Shown here one piece after another: positions 1 through 10,759 of a stretch of 64,000 nt of DNA. The translations under genes and the position numbers were made by a program. Under the pieces are notes generated by a model that was not told where the DNA came from, did no database searches, and saw nothing but the letters and a program-made list of their open reading frames with translations. Source of the DNA: Petrosia ficiformis (Eukaryota > Porifera > Demospongiae > Haplosclerida > Petrosiidae); the NCBI GenBank assembly GCA_947044365.1, contig OX345636.1:38319200-38383199 (forward strand), in the 5' to 3' direction. Position 1 is the stretch's first letter; each line of letters begins with the position of its first letter.

Positions 1-128
1 AGAAACATGTGCACACTAAATTGGATTAAACAGGCCTAGACAAGATACAATAGTGAAAAACCACAAATTAGATCAAAAGTTCAACACATACATTGTATTA
101 CAATGCTTGCACAAACAAGCCTCAAACA
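1..128 (-). repeat. 3' LTR of BEL/Pao element (partial)
   Basis: Matches 5871-5998 and ends at the same ...CAAACA boundary, after which the two copies diverge (TACCGCC here, CAGATCC on the right). On the minus strand the LTR begins TGTTTGAGG, fitting the TG...CA rule. The remainder lies outside the window. Confidence 0.9.
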
Positions 129-170
129 TACCGCCGGCCTAAGACCGACTGTCTTAAACAATACAAAAGA

Positions 171-3100
171 TTATTGTTCTTCAGTTTCAATTGGTAATAG
201 TAGAGCGAGTTTGTGTACGAGTCTACGATATGAACCTTTCGAGGTTTTAATGTCCACGACTCGAACAATCCCGTCTTCTCCCCCGGGGTACGTTTTGATT
301 ACTTTTGCGAGTGGCCATTTGGTGGGTATGACTTCATTTTCAATGAGAAGTACCACATCACTGATGGACATGTTTCTTGATGGATTTTGCCACTTGTACA
401 CTTTCTGTAAGGTAGATAAATACTCCAATGACCATCGTTTCCAAAAATGGCAGACTAATTGTTGACACAAGTGCCAGCGTCGAAGGAGTGACACTGAACG
501 ATATGAAAATGAAGAGTCGGGTAATGCAATGAGTGGCTGACCAATCAGGAAATGACCTGGTGTCAATACCTCGATGCTATCATCATCAGGGGGATCAACA
601 GGTACAAGAGGACGGCTGTTCAAACAAGCTTCGATCTGGGTGAGGACTGTACTTGTTTCTTCATAGGTAAGTTTAACATTGCCAACGACATGTTTGAGAT
701 GAGTCTTGAAGCTCTTAACTGCGGCCTCCCAAATGCCACCAAAGTGTGGTGAATGCTCAGGAATGAACTTCCATTGGATGTGGTTGACCGAGCAAAACTC
801 AGAGATAGTCTTCTGTGTTGTTTGTTCCTTCAGAAAGTCAATGACTTCCTTGATCTCACGGTTGGCTCCAATGAAGTTGGAACCATGATCACTCCACAGA
901 AGAGAGGGATATCCCCTACGAGCTATGAATCTGCGAAGACAAGCCAGAAAGGCCTCAGATGTTAGGTCAGTGACAAGTTCTAAATGAACAGCCTTTACTG
1001 TCAGTGACACAAATACACAGACATATGCTTTCACGACTGTTGGCTTGCGAACATGACCATACTTGATATGTAGTGGTCCAGCATAGTCCAATCCAGTCTT
1101 GTCAAATACTGGCCCAGGAGTCAGTCGTTCAATGGGGAGCTGTCCTAATGGCTGGGTTTTTGGTTTGATTGACCAACGACGACAAGTTGTACACTGACGA
1201 GTTACTGACCTGACAGTTGGTCGAACACGAATGATATGAAATGGACGTGCAAGTGATGACATCATGAGTGTAGGTCCTGCATGGAGGAGACGCCTGTGTT
1301 CAGAGAGAATGATGAGTCTGGTGATGGGATGTTTGGCATGAAGGATCACAGGGTGCATCCTTGAATATGACAATTTAGAGTGCCTTTGTCGACCACCAAC
1401 TCTTAGCAAACCATCTGAATCTAAAATGGGAGAGAGGGGTAATAGACAGTTGCCCTTTGTTAAAGGTTGGTTAGACTTAATACAACTGATCTCCATTGAA
1501 AAATGATCAGATTGTACAATTGTACACAAGTGATTCTCTGCAAAACCCAATTCGGAGATGGTTAGATAGGATAAGGAATGGCGTTTGAATTTCCAAGGTT
1601 GACAATTGTGAACGAATCGAATGATCCAAGCAATGATTCGTTGGAGACGTTCAACTGACGAGTAACAATCGAGTGACACGATACAAGTTGACTTGGATGA
1701 AGTTTTGACAGCAACATGACAGACTAATTCATCTGATATCATAGAACAATCAACAGGTAGTGGAGATTGATTGGGCCATTCCCAGGGAGGTGATGTCAAC
1801 CAGGTGGGACCATTCCACCACAGTTCATGGTGAACGAGGTCGGAGGGAAACAGTCCTCTTGAGGCACAGTCGGCTGGGTTACTTGTACCAGGCACATGTT
1901 TCCATCGTTCTGGTGGGATTCGGTTAACAATTTGTGCAACTCGGTTACCCACATACGTTTTGAACCGTCGAGGGTTCCCTGAAAGCCAGCTTAATACTAC
2001 TGTACTATCAGTCCAAGCATCCACATTATTCACAGACATACCAAAAACATTTCTGGTGTGGTCGAGTAATTTTGACAACAGTAATGCACCACAGAGTTCT
2101 AAACGGGGAATACCAAGACGTTTAATTGGAGCGACCTTCGTCTTGGATGTTACTAAAGTGACATGAGCCCTTCCCTTAGAGTCGATCATTCTTAAATAAA
2201 CGACAGCCGCATAGGCGTCTTCAGATGCATCTGAGAACCCAAGTAGTCCTTTAGAAATGATTTGTACACCTTCTGGGTGATAACATCGAGGGATAGCTTT
2301 GGTCAAGAGACATGGGAGCTCCGATCTCCACTTCTGCCAAACGTTTTCTATACTGGATGGCACGGGGTCATCCCAATTGATTCCTTCTTCCCACAGTCGT
2401 TGCAGCAGTATCTTCACCTTGATGATTGCTGGGGAAAACCATCCAAGGACGTCAAAAATCCTGGCTATGTCAGACACAAGTATCCGTTTGGTTAGGTTCT
2501 CTTGGACGGGGGATTGAGAGATAGTCGAGTGGAACTGGTCAGTGTCAGTTCTCCACTCCAGTCCGAGTGTCCTTGTCGATTCCTTGACATCAGATATCTG
2601 ATGAGAATGTTGAGTGTCTCGGGAATCTGGGTTTATGGGTTGGAGGACATTTGAGTCATTCGAATTCCATTTATGTAACTGGAAACCTCCACGAGCAAAC
2701 AGCTCTTGTAGCTCTCCTTGAAGTTTGATTGCCATCTGTGTGTTATCAGCTCCAGTCAATCCATCATCGACGTAGAATGATCTTTCCACTGCTTCAGCAG
2801 CTAGGGGGAATTCGGAGGCTAGGTTGAGAGCATTTTGCTTAACACACATATTAGCGATGAACGAGGAAGCTGATACACCAAAGGTGACTCTGGTCATCCG
2901 ATAGTCCTTGACGACTTCTGAGGGGGTAGACCTCCAAATAAACCGGTGTAGGTCACGGTCAGGCTCCACGAGTTCTATGGCCTTGTACATTTTGCTGATG
3001 TCAGTAGTGATGGCAACTCTGTGTAATCGAAATCTAAGAAGTACATCAACAAGGGATGAATGAACAGTTGGTCCAACTAACAAACAATCGTTCAGGGAGA

Positions 3101-3914
3101 CACCTGTAGTGGACTTAGCAGATGCATCGAAAACAGCTCTTACTTTGGTGGTTGTGCTTGAGGTTTTATAGACAGCATGCATTGGAAGGTAGAACACTTC
3201 GCTCTGAGGTTTCTCAAGGTCCTTGATTGGTACTGGCTCAGCATGTCCGAGATCCAAGTATTCTCTCATCACTGAGTGAAACTGTGTGTGTTGATTCTTC
3301 TTCATTAGTGAACTCTCTAGAGCCATGAATCTCCTAACGGCTTGAGATCGTGATTCACCCAACGGCTTTGCATCAGAGCGTCGAGGAAGAGGAACGATAA
3401 ATCTACCTTCACAGGTCTGTTGATGAGTTTTTTTGAAGTGGTTTAAGACACTTTGTTCTTCAAGGGACAGTGATTCTTCGTTTGGTAGGAGCTCTTCTAT
3501 CTCCCAAAATCTACGCAGAACATCATCGTCATTGAGTGTGGTAGACACATGATGAGTGGCGATGTGAGAAGTGGAATTGGAGTTTGTTGTTCCAGCCAAG
3601 ACCCAACCAAATATGGTCTCGAAAGCAACAGGTGAACCAGGTGGTCCAGACCGCCGGCCGTGAAGCAATGCATCAGTGTAGATGTCAACACCAAGTAGGA
3701 GATCGATCCGACCGGGGCGACCAAAGTCTGGGTCAGCCAACATGAGGTCAGTAAGGTGAGTCCAACCAGCTTTGAAACTCACTGGATTCAGTGGTAGGTC
3801 ACAAGTGACCCGAGGAACTACAACAGCAGTGAATGAGAGATGACTTTCAGCAGAGGAGTAGATGGGCGAGACCTGAACTGTAGCAATTGATTTAAGAGGT
3901 GATGGGCTAGTCAA
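171..3914 (-). CDS. BEL/Pao Pol polyprotein (RT, RNase H, integrase)
   Basis: Encodes 1247 residues with no internal stop. The N-terminus continues the retropepsin-like domain begun in the gag frame. Reverse transcriptase follows, with TDISKMY near residue 304 and the catalytic YVDD box at about 381-384. RNase H follows (SDAS near 561, LELCGA near 605, WTDST near 634). The integrase has an HHCC zinc finger (His near 873-878, Cys 908 and 911) and a DDE triad at about D943, D1009 and E1063. The C-terminus matches the DUF5641 type. The first codon is TTG, not ATG, in frame -1 relative to gag and overlapping its stop, so Pol is probably made by frameshifting or the copy carries a small frame break. 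Its position and motifs make the family assignment firm. Confidence 0.93.
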   Translation of the reverse strand: MTSPSPLKSIATVQVSPIYSSAESHLSFTAVVVPRVTCDLPLNPVSFKAGWTHLTDLMLADPDFGRPGRIDLLLGVDIYTDALLHGRRSGPPGSPVAFETIFGWVLAGTTNSNSTSHIATHHVSTTLNDDDVLRRFWEIEELLPNEESLSLEEQSVLNHFKKTHQQTCEGRFIVPLPRRSDAKPLGESRSQAVRRFMALESSLMKKNQHTQFHSVMREYLDLGHAEPVPIKDLEKPQSEVFYLPMHAVYKTSSTTTKVRAVFDASAKSTTGVSLNDCLLVGPTVHSSLVDVLLRFRLHRVAITTDISKMYKAIELVEPDRDLHRFIWRSTPSEVVKDYRMTRVTFGVSASSFIANMCVKQNALNLASEFPLAAEAVERSFYVDDGLTGADNTQMAIKLQGELQELFARGGFQLHKWNSNDSNVLQPINPDSRDTQHSHQISDVKESTRTLGLEWRTDTDQFHSTISQSPVQENLTKRILVSDIARIFDVLGWFSPAIIKVKILLQRLWEEGINWDDPVPSSIENVWQKWRSELPCLLTKAIPRCYHPEGVQIISKGLLGFSDASEDAYAAVVYLRMIDSKGRAHVTLVTSKTKVAPIKRLGIPRLELCGALLLSKLLDHTRNVFGMSVNNVDAWTDSTVVLSWLSGNPRRFKTYVGNRVAQIVNRIPPERWKHVPGTSNPADCASRGLFPSDLVHHELWWNGPTWLTSPPWEWPNQSPLPVDCSMISDELVCHVAVKTSSKSTCIVSLDCYSSVERLQRIIAWIIRFVHNCQPWKFKRHSLSYLTISELGFAENHLCTIVQSDHFSMEISCIKSNQPLTKGNCLLPLSPILDSDGLLRVGGRQRHSKLSYSRMHPVILHAKHPITRLIILSEHRRLLHAGPTLMMSSLARPFHIIRVRPTVRSVTRQCTTCRRWSIKPKTQPLGQLPIERLTPGPVFDKTGLDYAGPLHIKYGHVRKPTVVKAYVCVFVSLTVKAVHLELVTDLTSEAFLACLRRFIARRGYPSLLWSDHGSNFIGANREIKEVIDFLKEQTTQKTISEFCSVNHIQWKFIPEHSPHFGGIWEAAVKSFKTHLKHVVGNVKLTYEETSTVLTQIEACLNSRPLVPVDPPDDDSIEVLTPGHFLIGQPLIALPDSSFSYRSVSLLRRWHLCQQLVCHFWKRWSLEYLSTLQKVYKWQNPSRNMSISDVVLLIENEVIPTKWPLAKVIKTYPGGEDGIVRVVDIKTSKGSYRRLVHKLALLLPIETEEQ

Positions 3915-5626
3915 ACACCAGATATAGTGATTCTGTGGTGTGTTTGAGGAATGCAGAGATTCTGAACCAAACGTTCAGATATAAACGATGAGGATGAGGC
4001 AGAGTCAAGTAGAGCACGCACCTTCACCTTAGAACCATCGGGAGCTCTTACAAAGACTTGACAGGTCATCAGTAATGTATCTGGTATTGTACCAGTAGAT
4101 GTGTTACTGGAAACGACAGGTGGAGGATTGGGCTCCTGGGGATCAATATGTAAGAGGGTGTGATGAGGTTTTTGACAGATTCTACAGTAATGAGAAGACT
4201 TACACTCTTTCAAAAAGTGCCCAGATTTCAAACAATTCATGCACAGACTATTACCCTTTACAACAGAAAGTTTACATTCATGTGACATACCTTTGAACTT
4301 AGGACAATAGTACAATGGGTGTTTCTCATACTTGCAGATGACACAATGGGAAACAGAGGACTCCGAATTGGCAACGAATGTAGTGACTGTCTTCCTCGAG
4401 TGATTCTCGTTTCTTGGAGTTCGTCTAGTGTTGCTGATAGTAGCTCTGGCACGTAGGTCAATAAATTCCAATAGATCTCGGAAGTGAGGTACATCAGTGA
4501 CAGTTTGAGTATGTTTCTGCCATTCGAAAAGGGTGCCAGGATCCAGTTTGAGTTGAATAACAGAAGTGATGAAACGACTGAGAGGTTCACATTCGGCAGC
4601 ATCCAGAGCACGCAGATGCTGCTGGAGAGTATCATGGAGACGTCGCAGCTCCTTTCCACTTCCGTCCTTAGGTGAGGGGGTTTCGAGAATTACTTTAACA
4701 TGACTCTGGTGTATCAGGCGTGGTCGATCGAAACGAGCCTTCAGACATTCAATGGCCTTGGCATAGTGTTCGCCAGTACCTGAGAGTCCTTCTATGACGC
4801 TTCTAGCAGATCCTCCTTTGAGAGAATGTTGGAGGTATACAAACTTTTCGATGTCAGACAAATTAGAACGTTCATGGATGGAAATAGTGAATTGTTCCCA
4901 AAAATGTGTCCAATTAAGGATATCACCGTCAAATGTTGGAGCTTCCAGCTTTGGGATTTTCAGGCCCTTGTCATCTGTACTAGTAGATAATATAGAAGAT
5001 GATGAGCCTTGATGGTTGATGATTTTCTTAATCTTGTGACAACAATTGAAGTGTAGTGTCTTCAATTGCGAGTACTTTACACGCAATTCATCATCTTCTA
5101 GTAGCTCCAGGTGAGATAAACAGTCACGGCACATGGTGAGTTGACCCTTGACATCTGATAATTCCTCCTGGTATTGCTGAATCAAGGCTAAGTCTTCAGT
5201 CTCAGGTGATAGGGAATTCAGAGCAACATCGATGGTCTTGAGTGTTTCCTCTAAATGGGTGAGATTACGAGATAGTGATTTGTGTTCATTTGAAGAGCTG
5301 GCACTAGTAAGGTTAGTAGCAGCCAATAATCGTTGAATGCGTATAGAGAGAACATCAATGTCTTCATCATGTTTGTTAAGAGCATCTTGTTCTGTTGCAA
5401 TGGATTCTTCCTCTCTCTCGTCGATTGTGGCCATTAGTTCATATTGAAGAGAGTTGAACTCGGAGTTGAGAGTAGTGAGTCTAGTAGAGAGTCGTTGTGC
5501 ATGACAATAGGCTTCTGTTTTATCTGTTAGTTCTTCTAGCTCGGTCAAGCGTTTGCCGAGGTTTGTGATGGAGCGACGGACAACACCTCGTCTCCTACGA
5601 ATTTCAGAGGCATCTCTGCTCATCAT
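3911..5626 (-). CDS. BEL/Pao Gag with start of protease
   Basis: Encodes 571 residues from an ATG at 5626. The first ~200 residues are charged and coiled-coil-like, followed by a DUF1759-type Gag core (about 215-390). Near residues 425-510 lie Cys/His clusters including a CCHC zinc knuckle (CMNC...GHFLKEC), a nucleic-acid-binding mark of retroelement Gag. The C-terminus carries the aspartic protease active-site region, with DSAS in place of the usual DS/TG. The frame stops at 3911, just where the protease continues in the pol frame, so the protease is split across two frames. Family assignment is secure. Whether the break is programmed or a mutation is open. Confidence 0.9.
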   Translation of the reverse strand: MMSRDASEIRRRRGVVRRSITNLGKRLTELEELTDKTEAYCHAQRLSTRLTTLNSEFNSLQYELMATIDEREEESIATEQDALNKHDEDIDVLSIRIQRLLAATNLTSASSSNEHKSLSRNLTHLEETLKTIDVALNSLSPETEDLALIQQYQEELSDVKGQLTMCRDCLSHLELLEDDELRVKYSQLKTLHFNCCHKIKKIINHQGSSSSILSTSTDDKGLKIPKLEAPTFDGDILNWTHFWEQFTISIHERSNLSDIEKFVYLQHSLKGGSARSVIEGLSGTGEHYAKAIECLKARFDRPRLIHQSHVKVILETPSPKDGSGKELRRLHDTLQQHLRALDAAECEPLSRFITSVIQLKLDPGTLFEWQKHTQTVTDVPHFRDLLEFIDLRARATISNTRRTPRNENHSRKTVTTFVANSESSVSHCVICKYEKHPLYYCPKFKGMSHECKLSVVKGNSLCMNCLKSGHFLKECKSSHYCRICQKPHHTLLHIDPQEPNPPPVVSSNTSTGTIPDTLLMTCQVFVRAPDGSKVKVRALLDSASSSSFISERLVQNLCIPQTHHRITISGV

Positions 5627-5721
5627 AGAAATACCAACAAATCAGAGATAGGTAGTTCAGTAGATATGACAGATGAAAGTGATTCTGAGATCAGCCAAAC
5701 AATGATTTGGATCTTCTTACT

Positions 5722-5739
5722 ATCCGGTTCGGCGGACCA
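5722..5739 (-). other. Probable tRNA primer-binding site of BEL/Pao
   Basis: On the plus strand this stretch ends ...GGCGGACCA, i.e. the 3' CCA end of a tRNA. On the minus strand it starts TGG, six bases downstream of the proposed LTR edge at 5746. Spacing and the CCA complement fit a minus-strand primer site. The tRNA isotype was not identified. Confidence 0.55.
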
Positions 5740-5745
5740 ATAATA

Positions 5746-5998
5746 TGTCTTCAAAATCCCAACTTGATACCAAACTACTTTCAAACTTTTTTTTTTTTGT
5801 TTATGACTCACAAATATAGCACAAATACAGCTTACTTATATACAAAAATCAATAGAAGGTTCTAGAACTAAGAAACATGTGCACACTAAATTGGATTAAA
5901 CAGGCCTAGACAAGATACAATAGTGAAAAACCACAAATTAGATCAAAAGTTCAACACATACCTTGTATTACAATGCTTGCACAAACAAGCCTCAAACA
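5746..5998 (-). repeat. 5' LTR of BEL/Pao element
   Basis: About 253 bp, bounded by TGT at 5746 and ACA at 5998 on the plus strand. The outer half is confirmed by the match to 1-128; the inner edge is inferred from the TGT and the adjacent primer site. Promoter and polyadenylation signals of the element should lie here but none was recognised with confidence. Confidence 0.75.
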
Positions 5999-6034
5999 CA
6001 GATCCCTATTCCAGTATAGGTGCAAACCTAATTC

Positions 6035-6143
6035 ATATAAATACATATAAATACATAGTTATACATACATACATACATACATACATACATGTACATACAT
6101 ACATGTACATACATACATGCATACATACATACATACATACATA
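6035..6143. repeat. ACAT/CATA tetranucleotide microsatellite
   Basis: Imperfect tandem ATAC units directly beyond the LTR element. The open frame through it is a repeat artefact and not a gene. Confidence 0.9.
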
Positions 6144-6171
6144 ATTACATATAATTTTTATAGTTTAGTAT

Positions 6172-6401
6172 CAGGAGCGCATGATGCAAAAAAGTAAGAG
6201 AGAAACTCCCACGCATGAAACTCCCACGCGTTGAATGCCGTTAATTAGATATTTATACTCTTTGGTCTTCTTTATCAATGCCAGGTGTCTAAAAATAGTA
6301 TATCCACTAGCGTGGGAATGCAACAGAAATATCTAATTAATGGCATTCAACGCTTGGGAGTTTCAAACTCCTTCTCTTACTTTTTCCATCATGCGCTCCT
6401 G
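6172..6401. mobile_element. Foldback MITE, CAGGAGC-type termini
   Basis: The ends are inverted copies, beginning CAGGAGCGCATGATG and ending in the complement. The inverted arms extend inward for about 75 bp on each side, through GAAACTCCCA and TTAATTAGATATTT. No coding capacity. A larger element at 47646-48211 shares the CAGGAGC terminus. No clear target-site duplication. Confidence 0.75.
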
Positions 6402-6494
6402 ACAGTATATGATACCAATGATTCTATTTATAGAATAAATAATATAGTAGATATACAATCTATTACATATTTCTCACTTCTTGTATACACACAG

Positions 6495-6862
6495 TCCCAA
6501 CACCTACTGTTAATATCACTGATGATGGTGCTAGTAATATGTTTGTACGTGGAACTGAACGATCTCTTACATGTACTATCACTCTTGCCTCTTATTCTCC
6601 ATCATCTCCTAATGTTACTGTGCAATGGATGAAAGATGGACTAGTGTTAGATGTTAGTAGTGAACGAGTTGACCAGAGTGAACTTCAAGTTAATGGAATC
6701 AGATATACTTCAACAATAACATTCTTTCCATTGAACAGTACTGATGCTGGTGATTATACCTGTACAGGAAGCATTAATCCAATAGGGTCTGGATTTGATG
6801 TAGATATAGAACCCTACAACATTGGTACCGGTAGCAATGGATCATATACACTTACAGTACAA
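6495..6862 (+). other. Gene A, first visible Ig-like exon; donor unclear
   Basis: Starts after an ACACAG acceptor in phase 1. It has the Ig signature: Cys in SLTCTI, Trp in VQWMKDG and DAGDYTC. The frame runs on past 6862 into a palindrome at 6870-6991. No phase-1 GT donor appears where the exon should end; the nearest GTs (6863, 6875, 6884) are phase 0. The exon may be damaged by the neighbouring insertion, or spliced through a site I cannot identify. Confidence 0.65.
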
Positions 6863-8222
6863 GTTATAGATAAAGTACAGAGCGTACGGTATATTGAATA
6901 TACACGAGGCAGTTATTAATTAGAAGCCAAGGCTTCTAATTTTAATAACTGCCGAGTGTATATTCAATATACCGTACGCTCTGTACTTTATGTGTTTTGT
7001 ACTATAGTACATGTGGGTGTATCAGTAACTGCGCATGCTCGTCTAACACGAGTCAATTCACAGTGTACCGGTACCATGGATAAAGAGAATCTTCCTCCAT
7101 CTCAGCAAAAGCTAGTAGAAAAAGACCAACCACCATCAAAAAAGGCAAAGCTAAGTCTCTCTTTGAAAAAGAAAAGGTTTGGTGATTCTGTATCAAGTGA
7201 ACTGGTCACATTAACGACACCACATGTTCCTAAGAACACTGCCAAGAACACTGAATGGGCCATAAGGAATTTCATGGAATGGAGGCAACAAAGGGAGAAG
7301 GATTATCCAGAAGAAAGGTGCAGACCGGATATTTTTGATAGTACTCCTTGGAATGTCGCAGAGCTCAATCACTGGCTATGCCTTTACGTGTTAGAAACAC
7401 GACGGACAGATGGAAAAAGGTATCCAATTTCAACAGTTTACCAGCTGCTGACTGGGATCTTACGTCACATGAGATCTGTTGACTCTCAATGTCCCAATTT
7501 TTTAGACAAAACAAATTTTTCTTTTAAACAGCTTCATGCTGCCATTGATAACTTTGGAAGACAGCTTCGTTTGGAAGGAATAGGTACTGAAGTGAAACAT
7601 GCCAGTATTATATCACCTAGGGAAGAAAATTATTTGTGGGAAGCTGGAGTTTTAGGTGTGGAAAATCCCAAATCTTTACTTTTTGCTGTATTTTATTGTA
7701 ATGGTAAAAATTTCTGTTTACGTGGAGGTGCTGAACATAGGCGACTGAAGTTGTCTCAACTACAACGCCTGTCAAATCCTGACAGATACATTTATACTGA
7801 ACATGGCTCGTCTGAAGTTTTGTCTGCAAGGTCTGAAGTTTCTGTTACTTCTACTTTACCATCATTCCTACCACTTGGTGCTTTAAAAACTGCACAGTTA
7901 ACATCAATTATGGACCAGCCACAATTACATGTAACGTAAATGGCTCAGAGCAAAATGAATTGTCACAGTAACTGGACATGTTATGCATTGTTTTTCATTT
8001 ATTCACAAAGTAAAAAAAACCTGGACATGTTATGCATTGTTTGTCATTTATTGACAAAGTAAAAAAAAAACCTGGTGAAGCGTAGTTAAAAACATTTGGG
8101 TTAAGTGTATTCTAACTACCATAATTGGTAGTTAGATGATGCCATCTAACTGCTTGTGGTATGTTTATAAGTTTTAGAGGCGTGTCGGCGCCTTTGATAC
8201 ACCCACGTACTGTAGTACAAGG

Positions 8223-8296
<74 letters not shown>

Positions 8297-10725
8297 CAAC
8301 ACAAATAACACGGACTGTATGTTATAAATGAAGATCATAGCTCATATATATAGCCCTCATCTTTACATTACTCTGTACTCTCTTGATCTGCTTTGTTATA
8401 GTTGAGAATCATAACTCATACAGACAATGTTACATTGTTCCAGTTGAGATGTTGGCTGTAGATTCATTATTTATTATACAATGTAGCAATTAAAATCATA
8501 ATGGATTACGTTTCTTGATTCTTCACTTGTGTATATTCTTCTCCTGTTTCTTCTGTCTAGATATTCCAGATCCAGTGATCACTATCATTCCTATTGGTAG
8601 TGGTAATATCAATGATAACCATACACTAATGTGTTCAGTAAACATTGTAGATACTCTACTAAATATTGAACTTAATATCACATTCGTGAGAGTAACAAAT
8701 GGAGGTTACGAAGTGCTGACATACATAGGATCATCAGGAGATGCTAACATCTCTGTATACTTCACTCCTCTAAGAACATCTGATTCAGGAAGATATAGAT
8801 GCTTTGTAGATATTAGTCAGACTGATATTGACTATCAAGATGTATTCTATGAATCATTTACTATCAGTACAACAAGTAAGTATGACTGACGTGTGTATAC
8901 AAGTGTGATTAAATATCTGTTTGATCACATGACTTTATGTTATTTTGTGTTTATTGACTTCAATCATTATATAGCTCTATGTAATTTGCAAGTGCAAATG
9001 GTAATTACGGATTATTATATTGTCCTGTTCAGTGTTACACAATTTGCTGTTCTGCTATTTGTATATGAAAGTCATTTATAAACAATACATTGTACAAAAT
9101 ACCATTCACTATACAATGACAAATACAATCACACTCTAATGTTTGGAGGGATGGAATAATCCTCCATTTCTAGTATACCTCTAACATGTTACATATAATG
9201 ACAAGTATATCAATTACTCTATTCTTGTAGTACCTACTCCTGAGGTTGTAGTTACCACTAATCCATCTGATGTTGGTACACTAGTAGAAGGTACATATAT
9301 TGATCTAGTGTGTAATGTTACTATCAATGATGCCGTGGATACTGATGTGAATGTTAGTATAGAGTGGTCTCGTAATGGAGGATCTGCTCTTATGAATTCA
9401 CCTGATTACTCCATTAGTCCCACCTCATTGATATCAGATCAATATGTTAGTACAATACAAATTGAGGAACTGATGACAAGTGACAATGAAGCTACTTTCT
9501 CTTGTTCTGTGAATATACAACCATCCTCTCTATCTAATTATATTATTGGAAGTAATGGAGACAGTGATATCACACTCAGTGTTTATGGTAAGTACTTAGT
9601 TTAAATAAGGTAGTTTGTTGTAGCTATATTATATTGTCTAAATGTTTCATTATCATGTTTGAACTACTACCTGTACCTGTGCAGCTGTGCTTATAGATAT
9701 TTGTTTCTTCACTGTTAAATTATTTAATTCATCTCAAGAAGTTACATTAGTGTATGTGTTCTTTTAAACCTCCTATGATAATGTCTATCTTTTTACATAC
9801 ACAACAAATGATGAGTGATATAGTCGGTCCTATCTAGAAATATCATTATAGGAATACAGCTAACTACATTAGGTCATAAAAAGCAGTGAAACTGTATCTT
9901 GTTAAAATTTACATTTATTAATTCTTTGCTATCCTCTTCAGATTTCACTGATGCTAATATCATGATAAATCTTGACTTCCCTTCACTACCTACTGCTGGT
10001 GATGAGTTTAGTTTCACATGTAGAGCCACAGTACCAGAGAGACTAGTACATGAACCAACTGGCTTTACTATTAGTTATGATTTTTCTGGAAAATTTGTAG
10101 TTGCTGATAATAATCCTGATGCTACTCAATCATTAGTAATAAGGAATGGAAATGTATTCTCAAGAGATATCTCACTAAATCCTGTGAAAACATCTGATGC
10201 TACAGAATATTTTTGTGAAGTAGCATTTGGAGATCTTGGTGCGGATAATGATAATAATGGAATGCTGAGTGTTACAAGTAAGTCCTTTGTCTGTATTCAT
10301 AATTATTATAAATTTCATATTTTCTTATCTCTCTCCTCCACACAGTATCCTCTCCTATCATGTCACTAGTTTTATCTCCTAATGATACTATTTATGAAAG
10401 TACACCTCTCAACATCACTTGTACTGCTACACTACCCAGTGTAGTGAACACACCTGTATCTGCTATGGTATCTTGGATTACTCCTAGCAATGAGATTATC
10501 ACTAGTACTAATGATGGTCGTGTGACAGTGTTACCAGCTGAGATGATTAACAACAACATATTTGAGAGTGTTCTGATATTCTATCCTGTTGATAATGGTG
10601 ATGAGGGACCATCAGATGATGAGGGAGAATACACCTGTGAGATGACTATATCATCTACTAATAACTTGATATTGAATGGAGTCAATAACATAACTGAGAA
10701 TATCACTGTAGAAGGTATACAAACA

Positions 10726-10759
<34 letters not shown>

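Larger units (their letters stand above)
1..5998 (-). mobile_element. BEL/Pao LTR retrotransposon, nearly complete
   Basis: A minus-strand LTR element. Bases 1-128 repeat at 5871-5998 with one difference seen in 128 positions (position 92), so the insertion looks young. Between the LTRs lie a gag ORF and a pol ORF in the BEL/Pao order: gag, protease, reverse transcriptase, RNase H, integrase. The far part of the 3' LTR lies before base 1, so the target-site duplication cannot be read. The right flank begins at 5999. The element may sit in an upstream intron of gene A, whose 5' exons are not visible. Confidence 0.93.
6997..8220 (+). mobile_element. Crypton-like (DUF3504) element with terminal inverted repeats
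   Basis: Inverted ends at 6997-7024 and 8195-8220 share TTGTACTA, AGTAC and GTGGGTGTATCA, differing by a 2-base indel. Inside are a recombinase-like ORF, a ~50-bp tandem duplication and, near the right end, two adjacent hairpins (8109-8152). Tyrosine-recombinase Cryptons normally lack TIRs, so the class is uncertain. No target-site duplication was identified. Confidence 0.65.

Noticed and set aside
2262..2495. Plus-strand frames inside the BEL/Pao pol region
   Set aside because: Shadows of the minus-strand Pol frame, which alone has conserved motifs.
5923..6144. 73-codon frame from the LTR into the ACAT repeat
   Set aside because: Low-complexity translation of a microsatellite and LTR; no gene.
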